A DNA stretch of 64,000 bases from assembly GCF_008245045.1 (NCBI RefSeq), contig NZ_CP043428.1:992001-1056000 (forward strand). The letters run 5' to 3'. The notes beneath the pieces are model-generated. The model was not told the origin of the DNA and searched no databases. It saw nothing but the letters and a program-made list of their open reading frames with translations. Source of the DNA: Campylobacter volucris (GTDB lineage: Bacteria; Campylobacterota; Campylobacteria; Campylobacterales; Campylobacteraceae). The position numbers and the translations under genes are program-made. Below, one piece after another: positions 18,981-27,377 of this stretch (the stretch's first letter is position 1; each line of letters opens with the position of its first letter).

Positions 18981-19874
18981 ATGAACATTACCCCTGAAAA
19001 TTTATACAATAATAGACGCCATTTTTTAAAACTTGGCGCGGGAGCGCTTATTGGAACAAGTTTAATACAATCAAAATTAATGGCTTTAAATTTTACCCCT
19101 AGCGAAAATGCACAAAATTTAAAAATAAGCGATGAAAAAGTTGCAACCAATTATGTAAATTTTTATGAATTTTCTACTGATAAAAAAAGAGCAGTTGAGC
19201 TTGCTAAAAATTTTAATACCAACGGGTGGAAGATAGAAATAAGCGGAGAAGTAGAAGAACCAATGACTTTAACAATGCAAGATTTATTGTCCTTTCCTTT
19301 AGAAGAAAGAATTTATAGATTTCGCTGTGTTGAAACTTGGTCTATGGTGGTGCCTTGGGTTGGCTTTGAACTTAGAGCTTTAATAGAAAAATGTAAAGTA
19401 AAAAGTGATGCAAAATTTGTTAAATTCACAACACTTTTTGATAAAGATCAATTTGCAGATCAAGCTTCATTTTTTCCTACTATTGACTATCCTTATGTAG
19501 AAGGCTTAAGGATGGACGAAGCTATACACCCTTTAACTTTAATGGCTGTTGGTATGTATAAAAAGCCTTTATTAGGACAAAATGGAGCTCCAATTCGCTT
19601 AGTCGTGCCTTGGAAATATGGTTTTAAAAGTATCAAATCTATCGTAAAAATAGAATTTGTTAAAGATCAACCAAAAAGTACTTGGGAACTAGCTAATCCT
19701 AGAGAATATGGCTTTTATGCCAATGTAAATCCAGAAGTTTCTCACCCAAGATGGTCTCAAGCAAACGAGCGTCCTTTGGGAGAATTTTTTACTAAACCTA
19801 CTTTAATGTTTAATGGCTATGGTAAAGAAGTAGCGCATTTATACAAAGATATGGACTTAAAGGTTAATTTTTAA
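18981..19874 (+). CDS. msrP: Periplasmic protein-methionine-sulfoxide reductase catalytic subunit MsrP
   Basis: Molybdopterin enzyme that repairs oxidised methionine in periplasmic proteins, taking electrons from MsrQ. The N-terminus NRRHFLKLGAGALIG is a Tat signal. The molybdenum-ligating cysteine is C116 in RFRCVETWSMVVPWVG. Further MsrP hallmarks are DYPYVEGLRMDEA and PWKYGFKSIKSIV. The 297 residues are usual. Its stop shares one base with the msrQ start. The strong inverted repeat at 18935-18978 suggests control at the ribosome site. Confidence 0.94.
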   Translation: MNITPENLYNNRRHFLKLGAGALIGTSLIQSKLMALNFTPSENAQNLKISDEKVATNYVNFYEFSTDKKRAVELAKNFNTNGWKIEISGEVEEPMTLTMQDLLSFPLEERIYRFRCVETWSMVVPWVGFELRALIEKCKVKSDAKFVKFTTLFDKDQFADQASFFPTIDYPYVEGLRMDEAIHPLTLMAVGMYKKPLLGQNGAPIRLVVPWKYGFKSIKSIVKIEFVKDQPKSTWELANPREYGFYANVNPEVSHPRWSQANERPLGEFFTKPTLMFNGYGKEVAHLYKDMDLKVNF

Positions 19875-20455
19875 TGAAAATAAAATTAGCAAATTTAAGT
19901 GCTTTAGTTTTATTTATCTTAAGCATTGCTTTTAGTATCTATAAGCTTTTAAATGAATTTGATATAGTTAAGGCTGTATATTTTTATAGTGGTATATTTG
20001 CCTTAACTTTTTTTGCTTTGAGTTTATTTTTTTCTTTATTTAAATTTAAAATCACTAAAGATTTTCCCAAATTTTTAGGTTTTTATGCCTTTTTTTGGAC
20101 ACTCATTCATTTTTTAAATTATTTTATCTTTACAAAAAGTTTCAATTTCTTTGTATTTTTAAAAGATACATTTAGTAAAAATTTAGAATTTAGTGGATTT
20201 TTAGCATTTTTCATACTTGTTTTAATGTTTATTAGTTCTTTTAAAAAATTCAGAAAAATTAGCAAAGTAAGAAAATTAGGATATATTTGTTTTGCAATTA
20301 GTTCGTGGCATTATTTTATATCAGCTAAAGTTCCACAACTACCGCATTTTACTTTTATTTTAATTGCTTGTTTATTTTTATTATTCAAAATATTTAAATT
20401 GCTTAAAAAGAGAAAAAAAGTAACCTTTTTTACAAAATCACTTCAAGCAAAATAA
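19874..20455 (+). CDS. msrQ: MsrQ heme-binding membrane subunit
   Basis: Inner-membrane b-type cytochrome that passes electrons from the quinone pool or flavins to MsrP. The 193-residue protein is made mostly of hydrophobic helices (about five or six) and keeps histidines in helices, for example WTLIHFLNYFIF and ISSWHYFISAKVPQLPHF, as in the ferric-reductase-like YedZ/MsrQ family. The low sequence identity usual in this family makes the assignment rest mainly on topology and on coupling to msrP. Confidence 0.88.
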   Translation: MKIKLANLSALVLFILSIAFSIYKLLNEFDIVKAVYFYSGIFALTFFALSLFFSLFKFKITKDFPKFLGFYAFFWTLIHFLNYFIFTKSFNFFVFLKDTFSKNLEFSGFLAFFILVLMFISSFKKFRKISKVRKLGYICFAISSWHYFISAKVPQLPHFTFILIACLFLLFKIFKLLKKRKKVTFFTKSLQAK

Positions 20456-20468
20456 ACATTAAGATTTA

Positions 20469-20478
20469 GATAATTATC
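20469..20478. promoter_or_regulatory. GATAATTATC palindrome upstream of the SpdH-like gene
   Basis: A 10 bp perfect palindrome resembling part of a Fur-type box (GATAATNATTATC). It lies 46 nt upstream of the gene start. In such AT-rich DNA a chance match is quite possible. Confidence 0.25.
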
Positions 20479-20483
20479 AATTT

Positions 20484-20516
20484 CTTAAAATAAGATGATT
20501 TAAATCTTATTTTAAG
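20484..20516 (+). promoter_or_regulatory. 13 bp perfect inverted repeat reaching the ribosome site of the SpdH-like gene
   Basis: CTTAAAATAAGAT (20484-20496) and ATCTTATTTTAAG (20504-20516) pair perfectly around a 7 nt loop. The right arm runs into the Shine-Dalgarno AAGGA (20514-20518), 8 nt before the ATG. It may act as an RNA hairpin or as a DNA operator, or end the msrPQ transcript; no U tract follows. The arrangement resembles that in front of msrP. Confidence 0.55.
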
Positions 20517-20524
20517 GAAATTTT

Positions 20525-22420
20525 ATGCAAAGAAGAGATTTTTTAAACGGAATGGCATTAACCATACTTGCTGGTATGACTCCCTTGCAAGTACTTTATG
20601 GAAAAGATGCCAAAGTTGAAGATTTCACTAAAGAATACTACCCACCAAAATGGCTTGGATTAAGAGGTAGTAATAACGCAAGTTATGAATTTGCTCATAT
20701 GTTAAGAGATGGACAAAAATTTGATTTTAGTTCATTAAAGCCAAAACAAGAATATGATTTAGTTGTAGTTGGAGCTGGTATTAGTGGATTAGCAGCTGCC
20801 TGTTTTTATCAAAATAAATTTGGCAAAAATAAAAAGATTTTAATCCTTGATAATCATGATGATTTTGGTGGGCATGCTAGAAGAAATGAAATAGAACTTG
20901 ATGATGGAACAATTTTAAGCTATGGTGGAAGTGAATCATTTCAATCTCCAAAAGCTTTGTATTCTAAAGAAGTAGTTGATTTATTATCTTCTTTGGGAGT
21001 AAATATTGATGATCTTGCAAAGCGTTTTGATGTGAATTTTTATCCTGATTTAAATTTAAGCAGAGGGGTGTATTTTTCTAAAGCTGAATTTGGAGTAGAT
21101 AAAGTAGTAAGTGGTAATCCTAGAAAAGTAATTTGTGATGATATCCCAGAAGGAAAACATAATGGAAAAAGCATAGAAGCTTTCATAGAAGATTTTCCGC
21201 TTAGCAAAAAAGATAAAAAAGATTTAATTGCATTATTTAAAAGCGAAAAAGACTATTTAAAAGGTATGAACAAAGAACAAAGGGAAGAATATATTGCTAA
21301 AACAAGTTATAAAGACTTTTTACAAGATAAAGTTAAACTTTCTCCTCAAGCTATTAAATTTTTTGAAGGAATGACAGATGATTTTCTAGCTTTAGGTATA
21401 GATGCTACTTCATGCGAAGATGCTAGAATTTCTTTCTTGCCAGGATTTGATAAGCTTGGGCTTGATCCTATAGAAGGTGAAGCTTTGGCTGAAATGGAAG
21501 AGCCATATATTTATCATTGTGCTGATGGAAATGCCACGGTTGCAAGATTAATGGTAAGAAGATTAATCCCTGAAGTTTCTTCCAAAGGTAAAGATATGGA
21601 TGATATCACCTTAGCGCATTTTGATTATTCTAAACTTGATTTACCTAAAAATAAAGTAAGATTAAGACTAAATAGCACTGTTATTAATGTAGAAAATATA
21701 AAAGATGGAGCTTTAGTAACCTATATCAACAAAGGCAAAAGCTATAGAGTCAAAGCTAAAAAAGTTGTAATGGCAAATTATAACAGCATGATACCTTACA
21801 TCATCCCTACTTTACCTGCTGAACAAAAAGAAGCTTTAAGTAAAAATGTCAAAACTTCTCTTTTACATACTAAAGTTATCGTTAGCAATTGGGAGCCTTT
21901 TATAAAACTTGGTGTTCATGAAATTTACTCTCCGAAAATGCCTTATGCAAGAACCAAACTAGATTATCCAGTAGATATGGGCGGATACCATCACCCAAGA
22001 GATCCTAAAAAACCAATTTGTATCCATATGGTATGTTCACCATTAGCATTTGCTAATATACAAGGAATAGATCTAAATGGTATGGATGCAAGAGATAGAG
22101 CTAGAGTTGGAAGAAATTTATTATTTACAATGAGTTTTGATGAACATGAAAAAATCATACGCGATCAACTCCAAGGTATGCTAGGCTCAGCAGGATTTGA
22201 TCATGAAAAAGATATTAAAGCTATTGTTGTAAATCGTTGGGGACATTGTTACTCATATACAGAAAATTCTCTTTATGATGATGCTGATGAAGCACAAAAA
22301 ACCATAGAACTTGCAAGAAAACCTTTTAAAAATATCGTTATAGCAAATTCAGACTCTGATTGGTCTGCTTATATGCATTCTGCTATTGATCAAGCTTATC
22401 GCGCTATTAATGAATTATGA
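20525..22420 (+). CDS. Tat-exported FAD-dependent amine oxidoreductase (spermidine dehydrogenase-like)
   Basis: Probable periplasmic flavoprotein of the amine oxidase fold. The N-terminus MQRRDFLNGMALTILAGM is a Tat signal. YYPPKWLGLRGSNNASYEFA precedes the FAD-binding Rossmann motif VVVGAGISGLAAACF (about residues 80-93) and a second nucleotide motif DNHDDFGGHARRNE. This arrangement is that of bacterial spermidine dehydrogenases such as Pseudomonas SpdH (family knowledge from memory). The 631 residues fit that family. The true substrate is unknown; other amines are possible. It is preceded by a strong inverted repeat and its 3' end overlaps convergent copA by 25 nt. Confidence 0.72.
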   Translation: MQRRDFLNGMALTILAGMTPLQVLYGKDAKVEDFTKEYYPPKWLGLRGSNNASYEFAHMLRDGQKFDFSSLKPKQEYDLVVVGAGISGLAAACFYQNKFGKNKKILILDNHDDFGGHARRNEIELDDGTILSYGGSESFQSPKALYSKEVVDLLSSLGVNIDDLAKRFDVNFYPDLNLSRGVYFSKAEFGVDKVVSGNPRKVICDDIPEGKHNGKSIEAFIEDFPLSKKDKKDLIALFKSEKDYLKGMNKEQREEYIAKTSYKDFLQDKVKLSPQAIKFFEGMTDDFLALGIDATSCEDARISFLPGFDKLGLDPIEGEALAEMEEPYIYHCADGNATVARLMVRRLIPEVSSKGKDMDDITLAHFDYSKLDLPKNKVRLRLNSTVINVENIKDGALVTYINKGKSYRVKAKKVVMANYNSMIPYIIPTLPAEQKEALSKNVKTSLLHTKVIVSNWEPFIKLGVHEIYSPKMPYARTKLDYPVDMGGYHHPRDPKKPICIHMVCSPLAFANIQGIDLNGMDARDRARVGRNLLFTMSFDEHEKIIRDQLQGMLGSAGFDHEKDIKAIVVNRWGHCYSYTENSLYDDADEAQKTIELARKPFKNIVIANSDSDWSAYMHSAIDQAYRAINEL

Positions 22421-24546
22421 TATTTTAAACTCCTTAATCTTAAGGAGTTTAAAACTACTGCTATGGAACTACAACTCATTGCTAAAGCTGCTAAATGAGG
22501 GCTTAAACTAACCCAAGGCACAAAACCCGCTGCTATAGGAATGCATAAACTATTATAAACAAAAGCCCAGAATAAATTTAATTTTATAATTCTTTTAGTT
22601 TTTTTAGCCAATGTAAAACAATAATCAATCAACATCAAATCATCTTTAATTAAAATAAAATCACCGCTTTTTTTAGCCAAATCACTCGCTTTAGAAAAAC
22701 TTATACTCGCACTAGCTAAATTTAAAGCAGGAGCATCATTAATCCCATCTCCGACAAAAAGTACTTTTTCTTTATGCATTTTTGCTTTAATAAATTCAAA
22801 TTTTTCCTCTGGTTTAAGAGCAGCATAAAATTCAGTGATATTAAGATTTTTAGCTATTTTAGCAACACTTTCTTGATTATCTCCGCTTAAAATAATACTT
22901 TTTATATTTTTATTGGTTAAATTTTGTATTAATTTTTTGGCTTGAGGTTTTAACTCATTTTTAAAACAAACTCCACCTAAACAAACTTTATTTTTTATAA
23001 AATAAATAGTCGTTGGGGCTGTTTGTTTAAATTGATCTAAAAATTTTTTACTTTTAGCGATATTAATATTTAATTGATTACAAAATGATTCATTAACTAT
23101 AAAATATTCATCATTTTTATCTTTATATATAATACCACTTCCAACCATCACTTCGATTTTGCCTGATAAATCTTCCTTTATATCTGAATTTTTTATCAAA
23201 GCTTTGGCTATAGGGTGAGAGCTAAATTTTTCAATTTGAACTAATTTTTTAAAATCTTCTTTGTTTAAATCGTGCTCATAAACACTAAGTTCATCTTCGC
23301 TTAAAGTGCCTGTTTTGTCAAAAATAGCTAGTTTAATGTCTGATAAATTTTCTAAAACTGCTGGATTTTTTATCAAAATAAAATTTCTAGCACCATTTGA
23401 TAATGCACTTACTATTGCTATAGGCGTTGCAAGCCCTAAAGCACAAGGACAAGAGATTAAAAGTGTTGCACAAGCATGCAAAAAGGCCAAATTTAATCCT
23501 TCTTTAAAATACCAAAAGCAAAAAACACCCATAGCAAGTAAAATAATAAAACCCACAAAATATGCTGAAATGATATTGGCTAAATTTGCTAAAGGAGTTT
23601 TTATATTACCTGCTTTAAAAACTAAATCTTTAATTTGCTCTAGCGAACTTTCTATGGACTTTTTACTCGCTTTGATTTTTAAATTTCCATTTATCAAAAC
23701 ACTTCCAGCTAAAATTTCATCTCCTTCTTGTTTTAAAAGAGGTAAAAATTCACCCGTTAAAAAGCTAACATCTACCTCAGCTTTGCCACCAAGCACTACA
23801 CCATCAGCAACAACACTCTCTCCTTCTTTAACTAAAATCACATCATCCTTTTTCACAAAAGAACTAGAAATTTCTTTAATACTACCATCATCACAAATTA
23901 CATTAGCGTATTTAATATCTATATTTTTTAATTGATCATGATATGCTAAAGATTTTAATTTAGCTTTTTCTTCTAAATATTTGCCTAAAAGTATAAAACT
24001 TATAATCATACTTCCGCTGCTAAAATATAAATACCCATCCTTATTAAACACATCAAAATAAACCAATAAAGAATACACAAAAGACACCAAAGCACCCAAA
24101 GAAACCAAGGTATTCATATCTAAATTTTTACAAAACAATCCTTTTATGGCATGAGCAAAAAAACTTTTACCACAATAAAAAATTCCAACAAAAGATAAAA
24201 CTAGCTGGATTAAATTAGAAATTTGTCCTTGCACAAACATTTCAAAATACATCACAATAATGCTTAATGCTATGCTAAGCAAAAGATTGTTTTGAAGTTT
24301 TTTTAATTCTTGTGTTTTGTGTAATTTCAAATTTTGATCATCTTCTAAAATTTCAAAACCTAAAGTTGTAATTTTTTCTTTGATTTTTTCTATACTTTTA
24401 TCATCTTTTAACAAGAAAACACCACTTGAATTCACATAAGAAACACTTACATCTTCAACACCATCGATTTTAGAACACACTTTTTCAATTGCATTAGAGC
24501 AATTTACACAAGTCATTTTAGCTATTTTGAGTTTTAATTCAATCAT
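22396..24546 (-). CDS. copA: Copper-exporting P1B-type ATPase CopA
   Basis: Pumps Cu(I) out of the cytoplasm. N-terminal HMA domain with MTCVNCSNAIEKVC (CxxC), membrane helices, actuator motif VSFLTGEFLPL, the transmembrane copper site CPCALGLATP (about residue 365), the phosphorylation site DKTGTLSEDE (about 408) and hinge GDGINDAPAL. The 716 residues are full length. The last residues after NSLRLR are translated from a 14 bp inverted repeat (22423-22454) shared with the 3' flank of the opposite gene. It overlaps the small HMA gene by 8 nt. Confidence 0.95.
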   Translation of the reverse strand: MIELKLKIAKMTCVNCSNAIEKVCSKIDGVEDVSVSYVNSSGVFLLKDDKSIEKIKEKITTLGFEILEDDQNLKLHKTQELKKLQNNLLLSIALSIIVMYFEMFVQGQISNLIQLVLSFVGIFYCGKSFFAHAIKGLFCKNLDMNTLVSLGALVSFVYSLLVYFDVFNKDGYLYFSSGSMIISFILLGKYLEEKAKLKSLAYHDQLKNIDIKYANVICDDGSIKEISSSFVKKDDVILVKEGESVVADGVVLGGKAEVDVSFLTGEFLPLLKQEGDEILAGSVLINGNLKIKASKKSIESSLEQIKDLVFKAGNIKTPLANLANIISAYFVGFIILLAMGVFCFWYFKEGLNLAFLHACATLLISCPCALGLATPIAIVSALSNGARNFILIKNPAVLENLSDIKLAIFDKTGTLSEDELSVYEHDLNKEDFKKLVQIEKFSSHPIAKALIKNSDIKEDLSGKIEVMVGSGIIYKDKNDEYFIVNESFCNQLNINIAKSKKFLDQFKQTAPTTIYFIKNKVCLGGVCFKNELKPQAKKLIQNLTNKNIKSIILSGDNQESVAKIAKNLNITEFYAALKPEEKFEFIKAKMHKEKVLFVGDGINDAPALNLASASISFSKASDLAKKSGDFILIKDDLMLIDYCFTLAKKTKRIIKLNLFWAFVYNSLCIPIAAGFVPWVSLSPHLAALAMSCSSIAVVLNSLRLRSLKYHNSLIAR
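22423..22454. terminator. Perfect 14 bp inverted repeat between convergent genes
   Basis: TTTTAAACTCCTTA / TAAGGAGTTTAAAA with an ATCT loop begins 3 nt after the stop of the SpdH-like gene and lies inside the last codons of copA. It most likely ends transcription of the plus-strand gene. The U run after the G/C part of the stem is short (three), so strength is uncertain. Confidence 0.55.
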
Positions 24547-24736
24547 TTTCTATTATTTCAAAACCTAAATCTTTTAAATCATCTTTAAATTTTTGAATTT
24601 GATCAGGATTTAAATCAATATCAATTGTTTTACTTTCTACATCTATACTCATAATACCATATTCATCTTCTAATGAAACTTTAATTAAATTTACACAACT
24701 TTGACAATTAATATTTTTTGTTTTTATTTGCATCAA
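24539..24736 (-). CDS. Small HMA-domain metal-binding protein (CopZ-like)
   Basis: A 65-residue heavy-metal-associated domain protein. The metal site is NINCQSCVNLIK (CxxC), followed by the family pattern MSIDVESKTIDIDL and a C-terminal LKDLGFEII. It probably carries Cu(I) to CopA, with whose gene it overlaps by 8 nt. Two adjacent ATG codons open the frame; the second would remove one residue. Confidence 0.88.
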   Translation of the reverse strand: MMQIKTKNINCQSCVNLIKVSLEDEYGIMSIDVESKTIDIDLNPDQIQKFKDDLKDLGFEIIEND

Positions 24737-24744
24737 TTTCCTTT

Positions 24745-25059
24745 TTAAGAATTTAAAAGCACCACTGCGATTAAAACCACAACAATACCAGCTAAACCAA
24801 TTTTATTTAATTTTTCCTTATAAAAAATCCAACCACCAAGACAAGTTCCTATAATCCCAACAGCACCCCAAGTAGAATATGCAATACTTAATGGAACATA
24901 TTCTAAACTAAAAGAAAGCATAAAAAAAGCTAAAATTGCACAAAAAATCGCTCCAAATCCCCATTTTTTATGCTTGAAACTTTCAGATTTTTTTAGCAAC
25001 AAATTTGCCACTATATCAAGTATGGCCGATAAAATAATTACTATTAAATATAATTTCAT
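24745..25059 (-). CDS. Small multidrug resistance transporter subunit, MdtI-like
   Basis: Four-helix SMR-family membrane protein, 104 residues. SAILDIVANLLLKKSESFKH and LSIAYSTWGAVGIIGT match the MdtI/YdgE branch. The essential membrane glutamate of the family is replaced by aspartate (D15 in LDIVAN). It overlaps its partner gene by 4 nt, which is typical of SMR pairs that work as heterodimers. Substrates could be cationic drugs, guanidine-like compounds or polyamines; sequence does not decide. Confidence 0.88.
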   Translation of the reverse strand: MKLYLIVIILSAILDIVANLLLKKSESFKHKKWGFGAIFCAILAFFMLSFSLEYVPLSIAYSTWGAVGIIGTCLGGWIFYKEKLNKIGLAGIVVVLIAVVLLNS

Positions 25060-25397
25060 TCTTCTTTTACCTCGCCTAAATTAATCATCACAATTCCAAT
25101 TATCGATAAAATAATTCCTAAAATTTGCAAATTAGTTAAGCTTTCTTCAAACAACACAAAAGAAACCAAAAGAATTAATATCATCCCTAAAAGTTCCCAT
25201 ACTGCATAAGCAATACCAATTTGAATTTTTTTAATTGCAAGTCCCATAAGAAAATAAGAAAAAGCAATAAATAAAGCCATGAAAAAATAACCAAAAAGCT
25301 TATTTTCCATTTTTAAAAAACTAGTTCCTATAACTTCAAAAACAATAGCGCCAATTAAAAAAAACCATGCAACCAAAACTTCTTTTTTTGCACTCAT
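25056..25397 (-). CDS. Small multidrug resistance transporter subunit, MdtJ-like
   Basis: Four-helix SMR protein of 113 residues. The catalytic glutamate is E21 in GAIVFEVIGTSFLKM, and IGIAYAVWELLGMILI is the conserved helix-3 region. The sequence resembles MdtJ/YdgF. It is the first gene of a minus-strand unit with its partner SMR gene, the HMA chaperone gene and copA (spacings -4, 8 and -8 nt). A 7 bp inverted repeat with a long loop (25405-25411 with 25458-25464) flanks its leader. Confidence 0.9.
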   Translation of the reverse strand: MSAKKEVLVAWFFLIGAIVFEVIGTSFLKMENKLFGYFFMALFIAFSYFLMGLAIKKIQIGIAYAVWELLGMILILLVSFVLFEESLTNLQILGIILSIIGIVMINLGEVKEE

Positions 25398-25497
25398 AAT
25401 TTTCCTTAGATTTTTGATTTTATGTCGTGAGAGATAAATTTAAGATTTGTTTATTTTATCTAAGAAATCTTTAAAATCAAATTTAGACTTCTTAGTT

Positions 25498-25503
25498 TAT
25501 ACT
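25498..25503 (+). promoter_or_regulatory. -10 box for yebC
   Basis: TATACT in the context TAGTTTATACTTTTG, 35 nt upstream of the yebC start. Confidence 0.45.
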
Positions 25504-25537
25504 TTTGTGTTAAAAATTATTTAGAAAGAGAGATTTT

Positions 25538-26245
25538 ATGGGAAGAGCGTTTGAATACCGCAGAGCCTCAAAAGAAGCAAGATGGGATAAAATGAGCAAA
25601 CTTTTTCCAAAACTTGCTAAAGCCATACAAGTAGCCGCTAAAGAAGGTGGAATCGATCCTGATATGAATCCAAAACTAAGAAGTGCCATAGCTACAGCCA
25701 AAGCTAATAATATGCCAAAAGATAATATCGATGCAGCTATAAAAAGAGCAAGTGGTAAAGATAGTGCTGATATTAAAAACATACATTATGAAGGAAAAGC
25801 AGCACATGGAGCTTTGATTATAGTTGAATGTATGAGTGATAATCCTACTCGCACAGTAGCAAATGTAAAAGCTATTTTTAGTAAAAATGGCGGAGAAATT
25901 TTACAAAATGGTTCTTTAACATTTATGTTTTCGCATAAAGCTGTGTTTCATCTTGAAAAAATTGATACAGATTTAGAAGAACTTGAATTAGATTTAATCG
26001 ATGCTGGGCTTGAAGAATTAGAGCAAAATGAAGAAGAATTGTTAATCATAGGAGACTATACTGCTTTTGGTGAACTTAGCAATGCTATAGAAAAAAAAGG
26101 TTTAGTACTTAAAAAAGCAGGACTTGAATATATCGCAAATAATCCTGTAAGCTTTAATGAAGAACAATTAAACGATATAGAAAAATTACTTGATAAATTA
26201 GAAGATGATGATGATGTTCAAGCAGTTTATACAAATATAGAATAG
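25538..26245 (+). CDS. yebC: YebC/PmpR-family protein
   Basis: A conserved protein of the TACO1/YebC family, described as a transcriptional regulator and more recently as a ribosome-associated factor that eases polyproline translation. The N-terminus [20 protein letters not shown] and [19 protein letters not shown] are diagnostic. The acidic C-terminal end ([16 protein letters not shown]) is also conserved. The 235 residues are normal. The start is preceded by GAAAGAGAG. Confidence 0.93.
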   Translation: MGRAFEYRRASKEARWDKMSKLFPKLAKAIQVAAKEGGIDPDMNPKLRSAIATAKANNMPKDNIDAAIKRASGKDSADIKNIHYEGKAAHGALIIVECMSDNPTRTVANVKAIFSKNGGEILQNGSLTFMFSHKAVFHLEKIDTDLEELELDLIDAGLEELEQNEEELLIIGDYTAFGELSNAIEKKGLVLKKAGLEYIANNPVSFNEEQLNDIEKLLDKLEDDDDVQAVYTNIE

Positions 26246-26253
26246 GAGAAAAC

Positions 26254-26745
26254 ATGCTTAAAAAAATCGACACTAAAAATGCTAAAAAATACAATTTTGC
26301 CATTATTAGCACTGACAAAGGTGATATGACTTTAAAATTATTTCCTAACGAAGCTCCACAAACCGTGTGTAATTTTGCAAATTTAGCAAATGATGGTTTT
26401 TACGATGATTTGATTTTTCATCGCGTGATTGCAGATTTTGTTATACAAGGGGGTTGTCCTCATGGTATAGGCTCAGGTGGACCTGGATATGAAATAGAAT
26501 GTGAATGCGATGATCAAAAACACAAACACTTAAGAGGGACTTTATCTATGGCTCATGCTGGTAAAGATACAGGTGGATCGCAATTTTTCATTTGTCATAG
26601 CCCTCAACCTCATTTAGATGGAGTTCATACTATCTTTGGACAAATTGATGAAAATGACAAAGAAAGCTTAGAAGTTTTAGATAGTATCAGAGAAAATGAT
26701 AAAATCAAAACTATAAAAATTTTAGAAAAACTCGAAGAAAAATAA
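26254..26745 (+). CDS. ppi: Peptidyl-prolyl cis-trans isomerase, cyclophilin type
   Basis: Cytoplasmic cyclophilin, with no signal peptide. Motifs: [17 protein letters not shown] with the catalytic arginine, [20 protein letters not shown] and [12 protein letters not shown]. The 163 residues are usual for the bacterial single-domain type. It follows yebC by 8 nt with a good AGGAG ribosome site. Confidence 0.95.
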   Translation: MLKKIDTKNAKKYNFAIISTDKGDMTLKLFPNEAPQTVCNFANLANDGFYDDLIFHRVIADFVIQGGCPHGIGSGGPGYEIECECDDQKHKHLRGTLSMAHAGKDTGGSQFFICHSPQPHLDGVHTIFGQIDENDKESLEVLDSIRENDKIKTIKILEKLEEK

Positions 26746-26764
26746 TTTTATTTTAGGGAAAATA

Positions 26765-27370
26765 ATGCTTGGAGAAATTGTAGATTTTTTACTTACACTA
26801 GCAAAAGATTGGGGTTATCTAGGCATTATTTTTTTAATGCTTGTTGAAAGTTCTTTTTTTCCATTCCCTAGCGAAGTGGTTATGATTCCTGCGGGTTATT
26901 TAGCTCATCAAAATGAATTAAACTTTTGGATTTGCCTTTTTTGTGGAACATTTGGAGCACTTTTAGGAGCTTTATTTAATTATTATCTTTGTTATTTTTT
27001 AGGACGCAATGTGGTTTTAAAAATATGTAAATATTTTGGCATAAACGAAGAAAAGTTTCATAAATTTGAAGTATTTTTTAATAAACATGGAGAAATTTCA
27101 ACCTTTACAGGCAGATTAATCCCTGGTTTACGCCAATACATTTCATTACCTGCTGGACTTGCAAGAATGAATTTGAATAAATTTATTTTTTACACAAGCT
27201 TAGGCACTGGAATTTGGTGTTTAATTTTGCTTATACTAGGATATATTTTAGGAAAAAATGAAGACTTGATAAAACAATATTTACATTTAGTAATTATAGC
27301 TTGTCTAATTTTTGTTGTTATTATGGTAGCAATTTATATATTTTTTCAAAAAAGAAAGCAAACTAATTAA
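26765..27370 (+). CDS. DedA-family membrane protein
   Basis: A polytopic membrane protein of 201 residues from the DedA superfamily, members of which scramble undecaprenyl phosphate or other lipids. Motifs: ESSFFPFPSEVVMIPAGYLA near the N-terminus and FTGRLIPGLRQYISLPAGLA, the conserved arginine-containing re-entrant region. It is co-directional with ppi, 19 nt downstream. The cargo cannot be specified. Confidence 0.9.
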   Translation: MLGEIVDFLLTLAKDWGYLGIIFLMLVESSFFPFPSEVVMIPAGYLAHQNELNFWICLFCGTFGALLGALFNYYLCYFLGRNVVLKICKYFGINEEKFHKFEVFFNKHGEISTFTGRLIPGLRQYISLPAGLARMNLNKFIFYTSLGTGIWCLILLILGYILGKNEDLIKQYLHLVIIACLIFVVIMVAIYIFFQKRKQTN

Positions 27371-27377
27371 ATAAAAA

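Noticed and set aside
23306-23935. A 209-codon ORF on the plus strand inside copA.
   Set aside because: It is a shadow of the conserved copA frame, with low-complexity Ser/Lys/Pro composition and no family match.
25398-25470. Guanidine riboswitch in the leader of the SMR pair.
   Set aside because: An ACGA is present, but there are no paired ACGR-loop hairpins as in guanidine-II and nothing like the guanidine-I or -III consensus.
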